From assembly GCF_000384035.1 (NCBI RefSeq), contig NZ_KB913024.1:3698921-3762920 (forward strand): 64,000 bases of DNA, written 5' to 3'. The translations under genes were made by a program, and so were the position numbers. Below the pieces are notes generated by a model that saw only the letters and a list, made by a program, of their open reading frames with translations, had not been told where the DNA came from and searched no databases. The stretch's first letter is position 1. Each line of letters starts with the position of its first letter. The stretch is from Actinopolyspora mortivallis DSM 44261 (GTDB lineage Bacteria; Actinomycetota; Actinomycetes; Mycobacteriales; Pseudonocardiaceae). Below are positions 1 to 9,276 of the stretch, in pieces.

Positions 1-133
1 CGGTGGCCCGTTCCCCCAGCAGCGCGGACACCGGGCCTCCCGGCAGGGCGCGCAGCCAGGCGAACAGCAGCAGCGACAGCACGAGCGTGACGATCACGAG
101 CTGCCCGAGTCGTCGGACGGTGTAGCGAAGCAC
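1..133 (-). CDS. ABC transporter permease, DppB/OppB type (N-terminus only)
   Basis: Only the first 44 codons lie in the window; the gene runs off the left edge. A GTG start preceded by GGGGGCCGGA gives VLRYTVRRLGQLVIVTLV followed by a hydrophobic helix and an LPGGP motif, the standard opening of inner-membrane permeases of the family 5 peptide/nickel transporters (first helix, then a conserved Pro-Gly turn). It starts 42 bases after the stop of the solute-binding lipoprotein upstream, so the two form an operon in the usual binding protein-permease order. Substrate cannot be told from this fragment. Confidence 0.85.
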   Translation of the reverse strand, partial: MLRYTVRRLGQLVIVTLVLSLLLFAWLRALPGGPVSALLGERAT

Positions 134-175
134 TCCGGCCCCCTGGTGTCGCGGTCCGCGTCACGGCCATGCCCG

Positions 176-1861
176 TCAGTTCTCCACCCGCACCGTGGAG
201 AACCGCTCGGCGGTCAACGGGGACGGGACCAGCCCCTCGACATCCGGGGAGGTGACGATGGCCGGGGGTGAGTGGGCCAGCGGAACGGCGGGCAGGTACT
301 CCGACTTCAGGTCCCGGTTGATGTCGGCGTACATCCGCTCCCGGCTCTTCGGGTCGGGTTCCCGGTCGGCTGCTTCGAGCCGGTCGGCCAGCTCCCCGCC
401 CCAGGGGGCCGGTTCGGTGTAGAACTGGTTGTTCGTGCTGCCGAAGAAGGTCCCGATGAAGTTGTCCGGGGAGTTGTAGTCACCGGTCCAGCCGAGCAGG
501 AAGACCTGCGCCCGGCCCTGGTTCACGTCCGAGATGTAGCCGCCGTTCCACGGTTTGCTGACCGGTTTCACCCGGATCCCGGCCTCGCGGAGATCCCCGG
601 CGATGGCGTTGAAGATCCCTCGCGGATCGGGCATGTACGGCCGGGTCACCTGGGTGGGCCACCAGAACTCGATTTCCAGGTTCGGATGCCCGGCCTCCCG
701 CAACAGTTCACGCGCCCGTTCCGGGTCGTGGGGGTACTTCGTGGTGTCCGGGACGTGACCGTCCACAGAGTCCGGATAGAACAGCTCGGCCACCTCGGCT
801 CCCGCGGGAAGGTTGGCCTCGACCAGGTTGCGTCGGTCGACGGCGTGGGCCAGTGCCTGACGGACCCGCAGGTCACGCAGCGCCGGGTTGTCCCGCTGCG
901 AGATCCCCATGTAGAGAATGTTGAACGGGTCGCGGACCCGGACGTCGAAGCCCTGCTCCCGCAGGGAGGCCAGATCGGCCGGGTTGGGGTAGTCGTAGCC
1001 GTCGATCCCCCCGGAGAGCAGTTCCTGCTTGCGCACGGACTCGTCGGGGATCACCTGGAAGACGAGCCGGTCCACTCCCGCCTTCCGCCCCCAGTAGTCC
1101 TCGTTGCGTTCGAGCACCACGGACTGGTTGCTCTCGTCGTGGGAGGCGAACTCGAACGGACCCGTTCCCGTGGGGTGTTTCCGGGCGTATTCGGAGTACT
1201 CGAAACTGGATCCACGGGCGCGGACCTCGTCGGCCCCGTACTTCTCCATCGCGGTGGGGGACTGGATGCTGAAGGGGTCCAGCCCCAGGGCGTCCGGGAA
1301 CTTGGAGGTCGGTCTGGTGAGTTCGAGCACCACGGTCCCCGCCTCGGGGGCTTCGCAGGAGGAGTACAGCGAGGGCCTCTCGTCCGAGGCGAACCCTCCG
1401 AAGGTCTCGATCCAGTAGTAGGACAGCGCCGCGTTCTGCCCGGGACCGGTCTGGTGGTACCAGCGTTCGAAGTTGGCGCAGACCGCCTCGGCGTCGAACG
1501 GGGTCCCGTCGTGGAACTCGACGCCCTCCCGCAGGTGGAACGTCCACCGCGTACCGTCCTCGGAGGACTCCCAGTCCGTGGCCAGCTCCGGTTCGATCTC
1601 GGCGGTTCCCGGCGCGAAACCGACGAGGCCCTCCATCATCTGCCGGGTCACCCGGAAGGTCTCACCGTCGGAGGCGTAGAAGGGATCGAACAGGGCGGGA
1701 GCACCGGCGGCCCCGAAGACGAAGGTGTCCCCGCCGTCCCCCTGGCGCTGGGACTGCACGCACGCGGACAGCGAGACGGCCAGCACGGCGGCCAACCCGG
1801 CGGCCGTGATCGCACGTCCCGATCGCGAGGGGCGGGACCCCGTCGAACTGCCTACACCCAT
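176..1861 (-). CDS. ABC transporter substrate-binding lipoprotein, family 5 (peptide/nickel type)
   Basis: The 561-residue product has a positively charged N-terminus, a hydrophobic signal (about residues 17-33) and a lipobox LSAC with Cys34 as lipidation site. The mature part has family 5 hallmarks: an EIEPELATDWE segment near the start, WTFHLREGVEFHDGTPF, GTGPFEF, and a C-terminal block with LRQALAHAVDR-type residues and YADINRDL. Size fits oligopeptide-binding proteins (about 520-600 residues). It would capture peptides or similar solutes outside the membrane for the permease encoded immediately downstream. Specificity is unknown. Confidence 0.92.
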   Translation of the reverse strand: MGVGSSTGSRPSRSGRAITAAGLAAVLAVSLSACVQSQRQGDGGDTFVFGAAGAPALFDPFYASDGETFRVTRQMMEGLVGFAPGTAEIEPELATDWESSEDGTRWTFHLREGVEFHDGTPFDAEAVCANFERWYHQTGPGQNAALSYYWIETFGGFASDERPSLYSSCEAPEAGTVVLELTRPTSKFPDALGLDPFSIQSPTAMEKYGADEVRARGSSFEYSEYARKHPTGTGPFEFASHDESNQSVVLERNEDYWGRKAGVDRLVFQVIPDESVRKQELLSGGIDGYDYPNPADLASLREQGFDVRVRDPFNILYMGISQRDNPALRDLRVRQALAHAVDRRNLVEANLPAGAEVAELFYPDSVDGHVPDTTKYPHDPERARELLREAGHPNLEIEFWWPTQVTRPYMPDPRGIFNAIAGDLREAGIRVKPVSKPWNGGYISDVNQGRAQVFLLGWTGDYNSPDNFIGTFFGSTNNQFYTEPAPWGGELADRLEAADREPDPKSRERMYADINRDLKSEYLPAVPLAHSPPAIVTSPDVEGLVPSPLTAERFSTVRVEN

Positions 1862-2041
1862 CGCTCACTCCGGTGTGTCGTATCTCTCAGAGTGATGCAG
1901 ACAGTAACCCTGCGAGTGTCCTGCGATCAGGAACCGGGCATTACGATCCCGCTACGATACCGGGAGAAAAAACCGGCAAATCCGCGAAAACGGTGGGCAT
2001 CCCGGACACGTTCGGCGTTGCCCACGCTGCCGACGAATCCC

Positions 2042-2677
2042 TCACCCGGCGGGGGTCACCACGAAATCGGCCCGCTGTCCGGTGCGGTCGACCTCGAACC
2101 AGTGGCGTTCGAACTCCTGCCACCGCAGCAGCTCCGCGCGACTGTCCACACCGTCCCGGGCCACGGCGCGCGCCAACCTCGTTGCGGCGTCGGCGAGTTC
2201 CGTCCACACCGCGGTGGTCACCCGCCCGGCCAGTTCCGCCCGGCCGGAGGAAACCCCTTCCAGCACCAGCACGTCGGGCACGGGAACCTCCACGGTGCCG
2301 CCCGTGACCGGAACCCCCTCCGGCCACTCGACCCGCCGGTACCGGCCGGGCCGTCCGCGACTCAACGGCTCCAGCACCCCGGAACGCAGCCGAGGCCACC
2401 ACCGCACCGGCTCTTCCCAGGTGGCGAAGTCGTCGGTGGGCACCAGCACCGTGGCCACCCCACGGGCACGCAGCCGGGCGAGCACCCGCGCGGCGAACGT
2501 GGACTTTCCGGACCCGGAGGGGCCGTCGATCGTGACCAGCCGCACCGGCCCGAGCCCGGGAGAACCGCGCAGCACGTGCCCGGCCACCGCCTCGGCCGCG
2601 GTGTCGTCGGCGCGGCCGCGCCACGCGCTCGCGGAAGTACCACCGACCGGAAGATCCCCCCGCCGAGGGACACTCAC
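2042..2677 (-). CDS. uridine kinase-like P-loop nucleoside kinase
   Basis: A 211-residue protein with an early Walker A ([11 protein letters not shown], about residues 50-60), a Walker-B-like VLVLEGV near residue 140 and an Arg/Glu-rich C-terminus ending [20 protein letters not shown], as in the uridine kinase-like actinobacterial family that resembles Udk/phosphoribulokinase. The expected reaction is ATP-dependent phosphorylation of a nucleoside or other small molecule. Its GTG start overlaps the recR stop as GTGA, so it is translationally coupled and is the last gene of the dnaX-ebfC-recR operon. The substrate is not proven. Confidence 0.8.
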   Translation of the reverse strand: MSVPRRGDLPVGGTSASAWRGRADDTAAEAVAGHVLRGSPGLGPVRLVTIDGPSGSGKSTFAARVLARLRARGVATVLVPTDDFATWEEPVRWWPRLRSGVLEPLSRGRPGRYRRVEWPEGVPVTGGTVEVPVPDVLVLEGVSSGRAELAGRVTTAVWTELADAATRLARAVARDGVDSRAELLRWQEFERHWFEVDRTGQRADFVVTPAG

Positions 2678-3270
2678 ACCGACCGTCTCCCGGACAACGC
2701 CCTGCCGAGGGTGAGCTCGTCGGCGAACTCCAGGTCACCGCCCATCGGCAGCCCCGAGGCCAGGCGGGTGACGCTCAACCCCGGGAAGTCCTGCAACAGC
2801 CGGACCAGGTAGGTCGCCGTGGCCTCGCCCTCGGTGTTCGGGTCGGTGGCGATGATGATCTCGGTGATCTCGTCCGTGCCGATCCGGTTGACCAGATCAC
2901 GGATGCGCAGCTGGTCCGGCCCCACCCCGGAGAGCGGATCGAGCGCGCCGCCGAGCACGTGGTAACGCCCCCGGAACTCGCGGGTGCGTTCGACGGCCAG
3001 CACGTCCTTGGGCTCCTCCACCACGCACACCACGCGCGGGTCGCGCCGCGTGTCCCGGCAGATCCGGCATCTCGTCTGCTCCGAAATGTTGCCGCAGACC
3101 TCGCAGAAGACCACGCCCTCCTTCACACGTTGCAGCGCGTCCTGCAGACGTGTGACGTCCGCCGGTTCGGCGGACAGCAGATGGAAGGCGATGCGCTGCG
3201 CGCCCTTCGGACCGATTCCCGGCAGTCTGCCGAGTTCGTCGATCAGATCCTGGACAGGCCCTTCGTACAC
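2674..3270 (-). CDS. recR: recombination mediator protein RecR
   Basis: The 198-residue product has the full RecR plan: an N-terminal helix-hairpin-helix ([20 protein letters not shown], residues 13-32), a four-cysteine zinc site (Cys56, Cys59, Cys68, Cys71), a Toprim domain starting at [14 protein letters not shown] and a C-terminal block with [25 protein letters not shown]. With RecO it loads RecA on SSB-coated gaps (RecFOR pathway). It starts with GTG only 10 bases after the ebfC stop, an arrangement widely conserved in bacteria. Length and motifs are normal. Confidence 0.97.
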   Translation of the reverse strand: MYEGPVQDLIDELGRLPGIGPKGAQRIAFHLLSAEPADVTRLQDALQRVKEGVVFCEVCGNISEQTRCRICRDTRRDPRVVCVVEEPKDVLAVERTREFRGRYHVLGGALDPLSGVGPDQLRIRDLVNRIGTDEITEIIIATDPNTEGEATATYLVRLLQDFPGLSVTRLASGLPMGGDLEFADELTLGRALSGRRSV

Positions 3271-3280
3271 TCGTCTCCCG

Positions 3281-3640
3281 TCACATCCCGGGCAGACCGA
3301 GTCCGCCCATGTCCATACCGCCCTGGCCGCCGAGCGCGTTGGTCAGCGGCCCCATCTTCTCGCTCTGCAACTCCTGGGCGGCCCGGTTCGCGTCCCGAAC
3401 GGCGGCCACCACCATGTCCGCGAGGGTCTCGGTGTCCGAGGGGTCGACCACCTTGGGGTCGATGGTCATGGACTGCAACTCCCCGGCACCGGTGACGGTG
3501 GCGGTCACCATGCCGCCACCGGCGGTTCCCGTCACCTCCGAATCGGCGAGTTCCTGCTGAGCGGTCATCAGCTGCTGCTGCATCTGCTGAGCCTGCTTCA
3601 TGATTTCCTGCATGTTCGGCTGCTGGCCACCAGGTTGCAC
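3281..3640 (-). CDS. ebfC: nucleoid-associated protein, YbaB/EbfC family
   Basis: The 119-residue protein has a Gln/Met-rich N-terminal helix ([20 protein letters not shown]), the conserved [22 protein letters not shown] strand region and a Gly/Met-rich tail. YbaB/EbfC dimers bind DNA non-specifically and help shape the nucleoid. The GTG start is chosen because GGAGAGGAG lies 5 bases upstream; the reading frame stays open further upstream, but that DNA belongs to the dnaX end and the intergenic gap. It lies between dnaX and recR as in most actinobacteria. Confidence 0.95.
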   Translation of the reverse strand: MQPGGQQPNMQEIMKQAQQMQQQLMTAQQELADSEVTGTAGGGMVTATVTGAGELQSMTIDPKVVDPSDTETLADMVVAAVRDANRAAQELQSEKMGPLTNALGGQGGMDMGGLGLPGM

Positions 3641-3794
3641 CGTGGCTCCTCTCCGATCCGGCTGAACCGACCTGTTCGAGCGAAAAGTCTCGTTTCCTCC
3701 CAGCGTAGTCGCCGCCCCGTCCCGGCACCGTGTTGCCCGACCCCGGGACCCCCGCCTCGCGGGGATCCCGGTGGAAAGCGGGCCGGAGAGCCCG

Positions 3795-5909
3795 TCACCA
3801 GTCGATCCGGCGCGCCCCGAGCTCGCTGGCGAACAGCTCGACGGCCTCCTCCTCCGGATCCCGGGGGGCCACGGCCCCGGACGGAACACCGGCCATCCCC
3901 TCCCCGGAGGTCTCGGCGGGCACCTGCCGAACCGGGGGGGGCGTTTCCCCGGGCGGCTCGGCGGGTCCGTCGGGCGGGGGTTCGGGAACGTCCGGCGGTT
4001 CGGGAGGCTCCGGCTCCTCGGGCGGTTCCGGCGGTTCGGGAGGCTCCGGAGGTGCCGGGGGCTCCGGCGGCTCGTCAGGTGGCGGTTCCCGCCGGGCAAC
4101 GGAGGGGGTGGGGGTCTCCGGCTCGCCGCGCCCCGTTGCCGCCTGCTCCGCCGCCCGTCCGTTCGTGGTGGGATCCTGCGCGGCCGGGGGCTCCGGTTCG
4201 GCCCGTGCTGGTCGTTCCGGAGCGGGAGCGGGGCCGGGACCGGCTGTCGTCGGGGACGCGCCCGTCCCCTCGGAGGGGGCGGGCTGTTCCCCCGGCTGCT
4301 CACCGTCGACGAGGCACTCGACGGACCACTCCCCGCCCAGCACCTCCCGCATGGCCTCCCGGACGTGCTCGACCCGGTTGGCCCGCCCGAACTGCTTGCG
4401 CAGCCCCTCCGTGGGCATCGAGAGCACCAGGGTGTCCCCCCGCAGCTCCCGCACGTTCGCGTTGAGCAGCAGCGCCTGGGTGGGCCGGTTGCGTTCGGCC
4501 ACGGCCCGCAGCAGTTCGTTCCAGGTCTGACGCAGTTCGGCCGAGGACGTGCCTGCGGGTCGGGACTGCCCACCCGTCTCGGGTTCCGCGCTCCGCTCCT
4601 CCCGCGCGGGCGGGTTCGCCGGAGCCGGGGGGGGAGGGGCGGCCGTGGAGTTCGACCCCGTCGGAGCCGCCGGAGCGGACTCCTCCGAGGAGGCGGCCGG
4701 GGCAGCGCCACGGTTCTCCTCGGCGGGAGTCGCCCGGGCGGGCGGGGCGACCGTCATGCGCCGCTCCACCCGTTCCAGCCTTTGCAGCAGGGCCTCCTCG
4801 GAGGTGGAGGCGGCGGGAAGCATCATCCGCGAGCACAGCAGCTCCAGCACCAGTCTGGGAGCCGTGGCCCCGCGCATCTCGGACAGCCCCGCGTGCACGA
4901 TCTCGGCGAAACGGGTCAGGGTCGCCACCCCCAACCGCTCGGCCTGCCGGGCCATCCGCTCGGCCCGGTCGCCCACACTGTCGATCAGCCCTCGCTCGCC
5001 AGCGTCGGGAACCGAGTGCACCAACATCAGGTCGCGCAGGCGTTCCAGCAGGTCGGAGGCGAAACGCCGCGGATCGTGTCCGGCCTCGACGACCCGGTCG
5101 ATCGTGTCGTAGACGGCGGCGGCGTCCTCGGCGGCCAGCCCCTCCACCATGGCGTCGAGCAGCGTCTCGTCGGTCGCCCCGAGCAGCGCGACGGCACGCT
5201 CGTAGGTGATCCCCTCCGCACCAGCTCCGGCCAGCAGCTGGTCGAGCACGCTCAGCGTGTCCCGCGCCGAACCACCCCCGGCGCGGATGGCCAGCGGATA
5301 CACCGCCGGATCCACCGTGACGCCTTCCTCGGCGCAGATCCGCTCCAGCAGCTCCCGCAGCTCCCCCGGCGGAATCAACCGGAACGGGTAGTGGTGCGTG
5401 CGGGAGCGGATCGTGGTCAGCACCTTGTCCGGCTCGGTGGTGGCGAAGACGAAGACGAGATGCTCGGGAGGCTCCTCGACGATCTTCAGCAGGGCGTTGA
5501 ACCCCTGCTGGGTGACCATGTGGGCCTCGTCGATGACGAAGATCCGATAGCGCGACTGCGCCGGGGCGAAGGCGGCCCGGTCGCGGAGTTCCCTGGCGTC
5601 GTCCACTCCGCCGTGGCTGGCGGCGTCCATCTCGACCACGTCGACGCTGCCCGAACCGTCCGGCCCCAGCGCGACACAGGAGTCACACCGCCCACAGGGC
5701 TCGTCCGTCGGTCCTTCGACGCAGTTCAGCGAGCGCGCGAGGATCCGCGCGCTGGATGTCTTGCCGCAACCGCGCGGCCCGGAGAACAGGTAGGCGTGGT
5801 TGATCCGGCGCGCGGCCAGCGCGGTCCGCAGCGGTTCGGTGACATGTGACTGCCCCACGACCTCACCGAAGGTCGCCGGTCGATACTTGCGATAGAGCGC
5901 GAGCGCCAC
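3795..5909 (-). CDS. dnaX: DNA polymerase III subunits gamma and tau
   Basis: The clamp-loader ATPase of the replicase. The 704-residue product opens with [18 protein letters not shown], has Walker A ([10 protein letters not shown], about residues 43-52), a zinc module of four cysteines around residues 62-77, a DEAH Walker B and the [13 protein letters not shown] sensor region. The start chosen is the GTG giving [11 protein letters not shown], 13 codons inside the longest frame, because family members begin there. The C-terminal 300 residues are low-complexity, very rich in Pro, Glu and Ala with PEPP runs, and end in [19 protein letters not shown]. No clear frameshift signal for a short gamma form was seen. 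Confidence 0.95.
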   Translation of the reverse strand: MALALYRKYRPATFGEVVGQSHVTEPLRTALAARRINHAYLFSGPRGCGKTSSARILARSLNCVEGPTDEPCGRCDSCVALGPDGSGSVDVVEMDAASHGGVDDARELRDRAAFAPAQSRYRIFVIDEAHMVTQQGFNALLKIVEEPPEHLVFVFATTEPDKVLTTIRSRTHHYPFRLIPPGELRELLERICAEEGVTVDPAVYPLAIRAGGGSARDTLSVLDQLLAGAGAEGITYERAVALLGATDETLLDAMVEGLAAEDAAAVYDTIDRVVEAGHDPRRFASDLLERLRDLMLVHSVPDAGERGLIDSVGDRAERMARQAERLGVATLTRFAEIVHAGLSEMRGATAPRLVLELLCSRMMLPAASTSEEALLQRLERVERRMTVAPPARATPAEENRGAAPAASSEESAPAAPTGSNSTAAPPPPAPANPPAREERSAEPETGGQSRPAGTSSAELRQTWNELLRAVAERNRPTQALLLNANVRELRGDTLVLSMPTEGLRKQFGRANRVEHVREAMREVLGGEWSVECLVDGEQPGEQPAPSEGTGASPTTAGPGPAPAPERPARAEPEPPAAQDPTTNGRAAEQAATGRGEPETPTPSVARREPPPDEPPEPPAPPEPPEPPEPPEEPEPPEPPDVPEPPPDGPAEPPGETPPPVRQVPAETSGEGMAGVPSGAVAPRDPEEEAVELFASELGARRIDW

Positions 5910-6012
5910 ACCGGCAACGATACGTGCCGACACCGGCCAGCCGGTCACAGGGAGACGCCGCGTCGGAGAGTTCCGAGCACGTCTTCGGCCAAGCCCGGGC
6001 CGGACGAAAAAA

Positions 6013-6102
6013 GGGGACTCCGCGCACCCGTCAGAGCCCGCTTACCCTTGCTGCCTTCCGGCCCTGGGGGAGTTCGCAGGGTGGACGCCGCGCGGAGTCC
6101 TC
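6013..6102 (-). ncRNA. ffs: signal recognition particle RNA, small bacterial type
   Basis: Read on the minus strand, the segment contains the SRP RNA apical core (CAGGGCCGGAAGGCAGCA) that binds the Ffh M domain with its GGAA tetraloop. The ends pair: GGACTCCGCGC at 6090-6100 with its complement at 6015-6025. About 90 nt fits the 4.5S-type RNA of actinobacteria, and the place just upstream of dnaX is the usual one. Exact ends are approximate. Confidence 0.93.
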
Positions 6103-6217
6103 GTCCAGTGTAACGCCCGACCCGACGGGCCGTGTTCCCGCCCCCGTCCACCCCGGACCGCCGGACGAGAGGAGGGGGGTGTCGAAGGTCTTCCGGGCGT
6201 GGCGTACACTTTTTCGC

Positions 6218-6303
6218 GGAGGATTGGCCGAGCGGCCTAAGGCGCACGACTGGAATTCGTGTTGGGTTAACAGCCCTCGCGGGTTCGAATCCCGCATCCT
6301 CCG
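6218..6303 (+). tRNA. tRNA-Ser (anticodon GGA)
   Basis: A class II tRNA with a long variable arm. The acceptor GGAGGAT pairs with ATCCTCC, the D-arm is TGGCCGAGCGGCCTAAGG, the anticodon loop CTGGAAT carries GGA, and the T-arm has GGGTTCGAATCCC. The discriminator base is G as in serine tRNAs. CCA is not encoded. A strong terminator follows 9 bases later. Confidence 0.97.
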
Positions 6304-6312
6304 CCGGTGAGA

Positions 6313-6344
6313 AGCCGGGTGCGAGACACCGCACCCGGCTTTTT
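6313..6344 (+). terminator. rho-independent terminator of tRNA-Ser(GGA)
   Basis: A perfect 11-bp stem (AGCCGGGTGCG paired with CGCACCCGGCT) with a 6-base loop is followed by a T-run, directly downstream of the tRNA. Confidence 0.92.
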
Positions 6345-6478
6345 CCGTGTCCGGGGCCGGGGGTTCTGTCCGAAGCACGGCCCGGTTCCGCCACGGGGCG
6401 CGGACACGAAGAGGATTCCCCGGAGACACGACGTCGCGGCGGCTCGCCGTACCGACGGACGGGGGTGCGGAAACGAGA

Positions 6479-6504
6479 ACGCCGGCTGCGTGGGCAGCCG
6501 GCGT
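6479..6504 (-). terminator. terminator hairpin of tRNA-Ser(CGA)
   Basis: An 11-bp stem, ACGCCGGCTGC with its exact complement, has a 4-base loop and sits 10 bases beyond the 3' end of the minus-strand tRNA. The following bases are only moderately T-rich. Confidence 0.8.
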
Positions 6505-6514
6505 CTTCCTCGTG

Positions 6515-6599
6515 CGGTAGCGGTGGGATTCGAACCCACGGAGGCTCTCGCCTCACGCGATTTCGAGTCGCGCTCCTTAGGCCGCTCGGACACGCTACC
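6515..6599 (-). tRNA. tRNA-Ser (anticodon CGA)
   Basis: Class II tRNA on the minus strand. The acceptor GGTAGCG pairs with CGCTACC, the D-arm contains GTCCGAGCGGCCTAAGG, the anticodon loop CTCGAAA carries CGA, a long variable arm follows, and the T-arm has GGGTTCGAATCCC. Discriminator G; CCA is not encoded. It is convergent with tRNA-Ser(GGA). Confidence 0.97.
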
Positions 6600-6755
6600 G
6601 CACACCAGCGTAACGAACGGTTCTCACAGTCGAACGAGGGGGCCCGGTCGTCGAGGCGAGCACGGACGAAACCACGTCACGGCGTTGGGCCGCGCGGGCG
6701 TCGGAACACCGTCACCGGGCGCGAACGCCCGGCTCGACCGCGGGTTCCGCCCGGT

Positions 6756-7004
6756 TCACTCCTGTTTCCGGTCTCCCCGCTGGTCGTCGTCGCCGCGCTG
6801 GCCACGCAGCTTGTCACGAGCTTCCTGGACCGTCCCCTCGGCACGGTCCTTGAGGTCCTGGCCGCGTTCCTTGGCCTCTCCTTCGAGACGGTCCCGTTTG
6901 CCCGCGTTCTCCACCCGCTGGTTGCCGGTCATCCGGCCGGTCGCCTCCTTGGCCTTGCCGGCCAGTTGTTGGGCCTGCTGTTTGACCTTGTCGAAAGTAC
7001 TCAT
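6756..7004 (-). CDS. CsbD family stress protein
   Basis: The 82-residue hydrophilic protein (MSTFDKVKQQAQQLAGKAKEATGRMTGN) is the CsbD pattern: an amphipathic helix with the conserved K.K...G..TGN motif, followed by charged repeats (EGEAKERGQDLKDRAEG). CsbD-like proteins are small, abundant, stress-induced proteins of unclear action in the cytoplasm. The start is the second in-frame candidate because GAAGGAGG lies 5-6 bases upstream of it, while the longer frame has no ribosome site. It stands alone between a tRNA and tadA. Confidence 0.88.
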   Translation of the reverse strand: MSTFDKVKQQAQQLAGKAKEATGRMTGNQRVENAGKRDRLEGEAKERGQDLKDRAEGTVQEARDKLRGQRGDDDQRGDRKQE

Positions 7005-7070
7005 CACGACCTCCTTCACCGGGCCACCAGAGGAGTACCCAGCTGTGGACACGAATCACTCTTTGGTGAC

Positions 7071-7604
7071 TCACGTCACATCGCGATGTTCGGTGAAGAA
7101 CCCTTCGAGCAGGGCGGCGCACTCCTCGGCGAGCACCCCGCCGACCACTTCGGGGCGGTGGTTGACCCTGCGGTCCCGCACCACGTCCCACAGCGAGCCG
7201 AGCGCACCGGTACGGGGTTCCCACACTCCGAAGACCACCCGGTCCACCCGCGCCAGCACCAGCGCTCCGGCGCACATCGTGCACGGCTCGACGGTCACCG
7301 CCAGGGTGCACCCGGACAGCCGCCACCCGTCGCCGTGCTCGGCGGCCGCCTCCCGCAGCACCTGGATCTCGGCGTGGGCCGTGGGGTCGGACAGAGCCTC
7401 CCTCCGGTTGGGCGCACCGGCCAGCAGCCGCCCGTCCGGATCGGCCACCACCGCTCCTATCGGAACGTCACCGGTGCGCACCGCCACGGAGGCGTGTTCG
7501 AGCGCGGAGGTCATCAGGGAGCGGTCCCGGTCTCCCGCGAGGGGACCTGCCACTCCCCGTTCCGGACGACCGAATTTCACTCGTTCGAGCGAGTTGTCGG
7601 GCAC
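7071..7604 (-). CDS. tadA: tRNA-specific adenosine-34 deaminase
   Basis: A zinc deaminase that converts A34 of tRNA-Arg(ACG) to inosine; that substrate tRNA is also in this window (12289-12361). The catalytic HAE is at residues 77-79 and the PCTMC zinc motif has Cys108 and Cys111. The frame starts with GTG overlapping by one base the stop of the gene upstream, giving 177 residues. About 30 N-terminal residues precede the conserved MTSALEHASVAV, so translation may in fact begin at the ATG for residue 31. It pairs with the adjacent tRNA-deaminase-associated gene, as in other actinobacteria. Confidence 0.95.
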   Translation of the reverse strand: MPDNSLERVKFGRPERGVAGPLAGDRDRSLMTSALEHASVAVRTGDVPIGAVVADPDGRLLAGAPNRREALSDPTAHAEIQVLREAAAEHGDGWRLSGCTLAVTVEPCTMCAGALVLARVDRVVFGVWEPRTGALGSLWDVVRDRRVNHRPEVVGGVLAEECAALLEGFFTEHRDVT

Positions 7605-8086
7605 TACAGCCGCTCCAACAGCCCGGAGAACTGCTCCCCGAAACCACAGCGCCGAGCGATCATCTCGAGCTGCTCGTCCGGATACAGGTCCACTTCCTCC
7701 ATGATCAGCAACAACTCGGCCTCGGGAAGGCCGATGTCGGCCAACAGGGCGAGATTGCCCTCCGGCCAGATCTCGTCGTCGTCCTCGTCCGGCGGATCGC
7801 TACGCAGCAGATCCAGCACGTCGGCGGCTATGTCGTAGTCCAGTGCCGCCGCGGCGTCGGACAACGCGAGCTCCACACCGCCGGGCACGGGACGAACCAG
7901 CACGAAGAACTCGTCGTCCACATTACACATACCGAGCACCGCTCCCGTGGAACGGAGCTCCCGCAACGCCGTTATCGTCGCGTCCAGCCCGGTCAGTACC
8001 GAGCTGTCGAGGGCGCTGCAACGCCACCGGCCGTCCTCGCGAACAGCGGCGACGGCGAAACCCGCGATCGGTGTCTGGCCCGTCAT
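7604..8086 (-). CDS. tRNA adenosine deaminase-associated protein
   Basis: The 160-residue acidic protein (MTGQTPIAGFAVAAVREDGRW) matches the actinobacterial family always found beside tadA. It has conserved GFAVAAVREDGRW, ALRELRSTGAVLGMCNVDDEFFVLVRP and a C-terminal ARRCGFGEQFSGLLERL. No catalytic motif is visible; a partner or regulator of TadA is the usual guess from gene order. The ATG start was preferred over the much longer open frame, which runs back over the tyrA promoter region. Its stop overlaps the tadA start by one base. Confidence 0.88.
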   Translation of the reverse strand: MTGQTPIAGFAVAAVREDGRWRCSALDSSVLTGLDATITALRELRSTGAVLGMCNVDDEFFVLVRPVPGGVELALSDAAAALDYDIAADVLDLLRSDPPDEDDDEIWPEGNLALLADIGLPEAELLLIMEEVDLYPDEQLEMIARRCGFGEQFSGLLERL

Positions 8087-8223
8087 GACGCCACGGTAAA
8101 GCGTGCGGACTCCACCCGAAAGCACGATTGCGTGGCCCCGGTCACCCCACCGTACGGAGGAGGCTCGCGGCGACCCGGACGGCCACGCGGCCGGGGCCGT
8201 GTCCCGTGGGGCAGTATTGGGCC

Positions 8224-9201
8224 ATGCGCGCCGTGTGTGTGATCGGACTCGGACTGATCGGGGGTTCCGTGCTGCGGGCCGCCGTACGTGCCGGTAGGCC
8301 CGGCTGGGCCGCCACCACCTCGGAGGAGGACGCGGCCGCCGCCAGGGCGGCGGGCTACGAGGTGGTCGAGAGCACCGAGCAGGCACTGCGGCTGGCCGCC
8401 GAGTGGGAGGCGCTGGTGGTCCTCGCCACCCCGCCGCCCGCCGTCGGCGGGGTGTTGCGGCAGGTCGCCCGGCACGCACCGGAGACCTACCTGACCGATG
8501 TGGTCAGCGTGGCGGAACCGGTGCGCAGGCAGGTGCGGGAGCTGGCTCCCTCGGCGCGTTACGCCGGGGGACATCCGATGGCCGGCAACGCCGGGTCCGG
8601 CTGGGACGCGGGCGGTGCCGGGTTGTTCGACAGTGCGTTGTGGGCCGTGAACGCCGACGAGGAGACCACGCTCGACGCGTGGCGCGAGGCGGCGGCGCTG
8701 GCGCTGGACTGCGGGGCGCGCGTGGTGCCGGTGAGCGCGGGAGAACACGACGCCGCGGTGGCCCGCGTGTCCCACCTTCCCCACGTGCTGGCCGCCGTGC
8801 TGGCCGCCGTGGGAGCCGACGGGGGGCCACTGGCGTTGTCCCTGGCGGCGGGCTCGTTCCGGGACGCCACCAGAGTGATCGGCAGTGATCCAGAGCTGGT
8901 GCGGTCCATGACCGAGGGCAACCGCGCCGCGTTGCTGGACGCGCTGGACGACATCCTGGGCAGGTTGGGCGCGGCCAGGGGCTCCCTGGCCTCCACGGGC
9001 TCACTGAACTCCACGGTCCGGTCCGGGCACCAGGCACGGGGGCTGCTGGAGCGGCGGCACGGCACGGCGGGGGTCCGGCACGCGGTGCCGCTGGACGGGG
9101 AGCACGCGGTGCGGCGACTGCGCGAGGTGGGCGAGAACGGCGGGTTCGTGGTCTCCCTGGACGGTGCGGAGGCCACCGCCGAGCTGCCGGTTCCGGGATA
9201 G
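8224..9201 (+). CDS. tyrA: prephenate dehydrogenase
   Basis: The enzyme of tyrosine synthesis that oxidatively decarboxylates prephenate to 4-hydroxyphenylpyruvate with NAD. The 325-residue product starts MRAVCVIGLGLIGGSVLRAA, a Rossmann nucleotide site, and has the conserved GGHPMAGNAGSGWD substrate loop and a helical dimer domain with HDAAVARVSHLPHVLA. The start is the ATG at the Rossmann strand. It diverges from the tadA pair. An aromatic aminotransferase that could complete the route to tyrosine is encoded at 15641-16693. Confidence 0.94.
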   Translation: MRAVCVIGLGLIGGSVLRAAVRAGRPGWAATTSEEDAAAARAAGYEVVESTEQALRLAAEWEALVVLATPPPAVGGVLRQVARHAPETYLTDVVSVAEPVRRQVRELAPSARYAGGHPMAGNAGSGWDAGGAGLFDSALWAVNADEETTLDAWREAAALALDCGARVVPVSAGEHDAAVARVSHLPHVLAAVLAAVGADGGPLALSLAAGSFRDATRVIGSDPELVRSMTEGNRAALLDALDDILGRLGAARGSLASTGSLNSTVRSGHQARGLLERRHGTAGVRHAVPLDGEHAVRRLREVGENGGFVVSLDGAEATAELPVPG

Positions 9202-9276
9202 CCCTCCGGTCTCGACAGGGCTCGTATCCCTCGAAAGAACCAAGGAATCAACTCTTTCGTGCGGCATCATGGGGAC

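Noticed and set aside
272..2812. Very long plus-strand open frame across the transporter and kinase genes
   Set aside because: It lies antisense to a clear lipoprotein, kinase and recR; its translation is Pro/Arg/Gly-rich with no domain, a GC-rich shadow.
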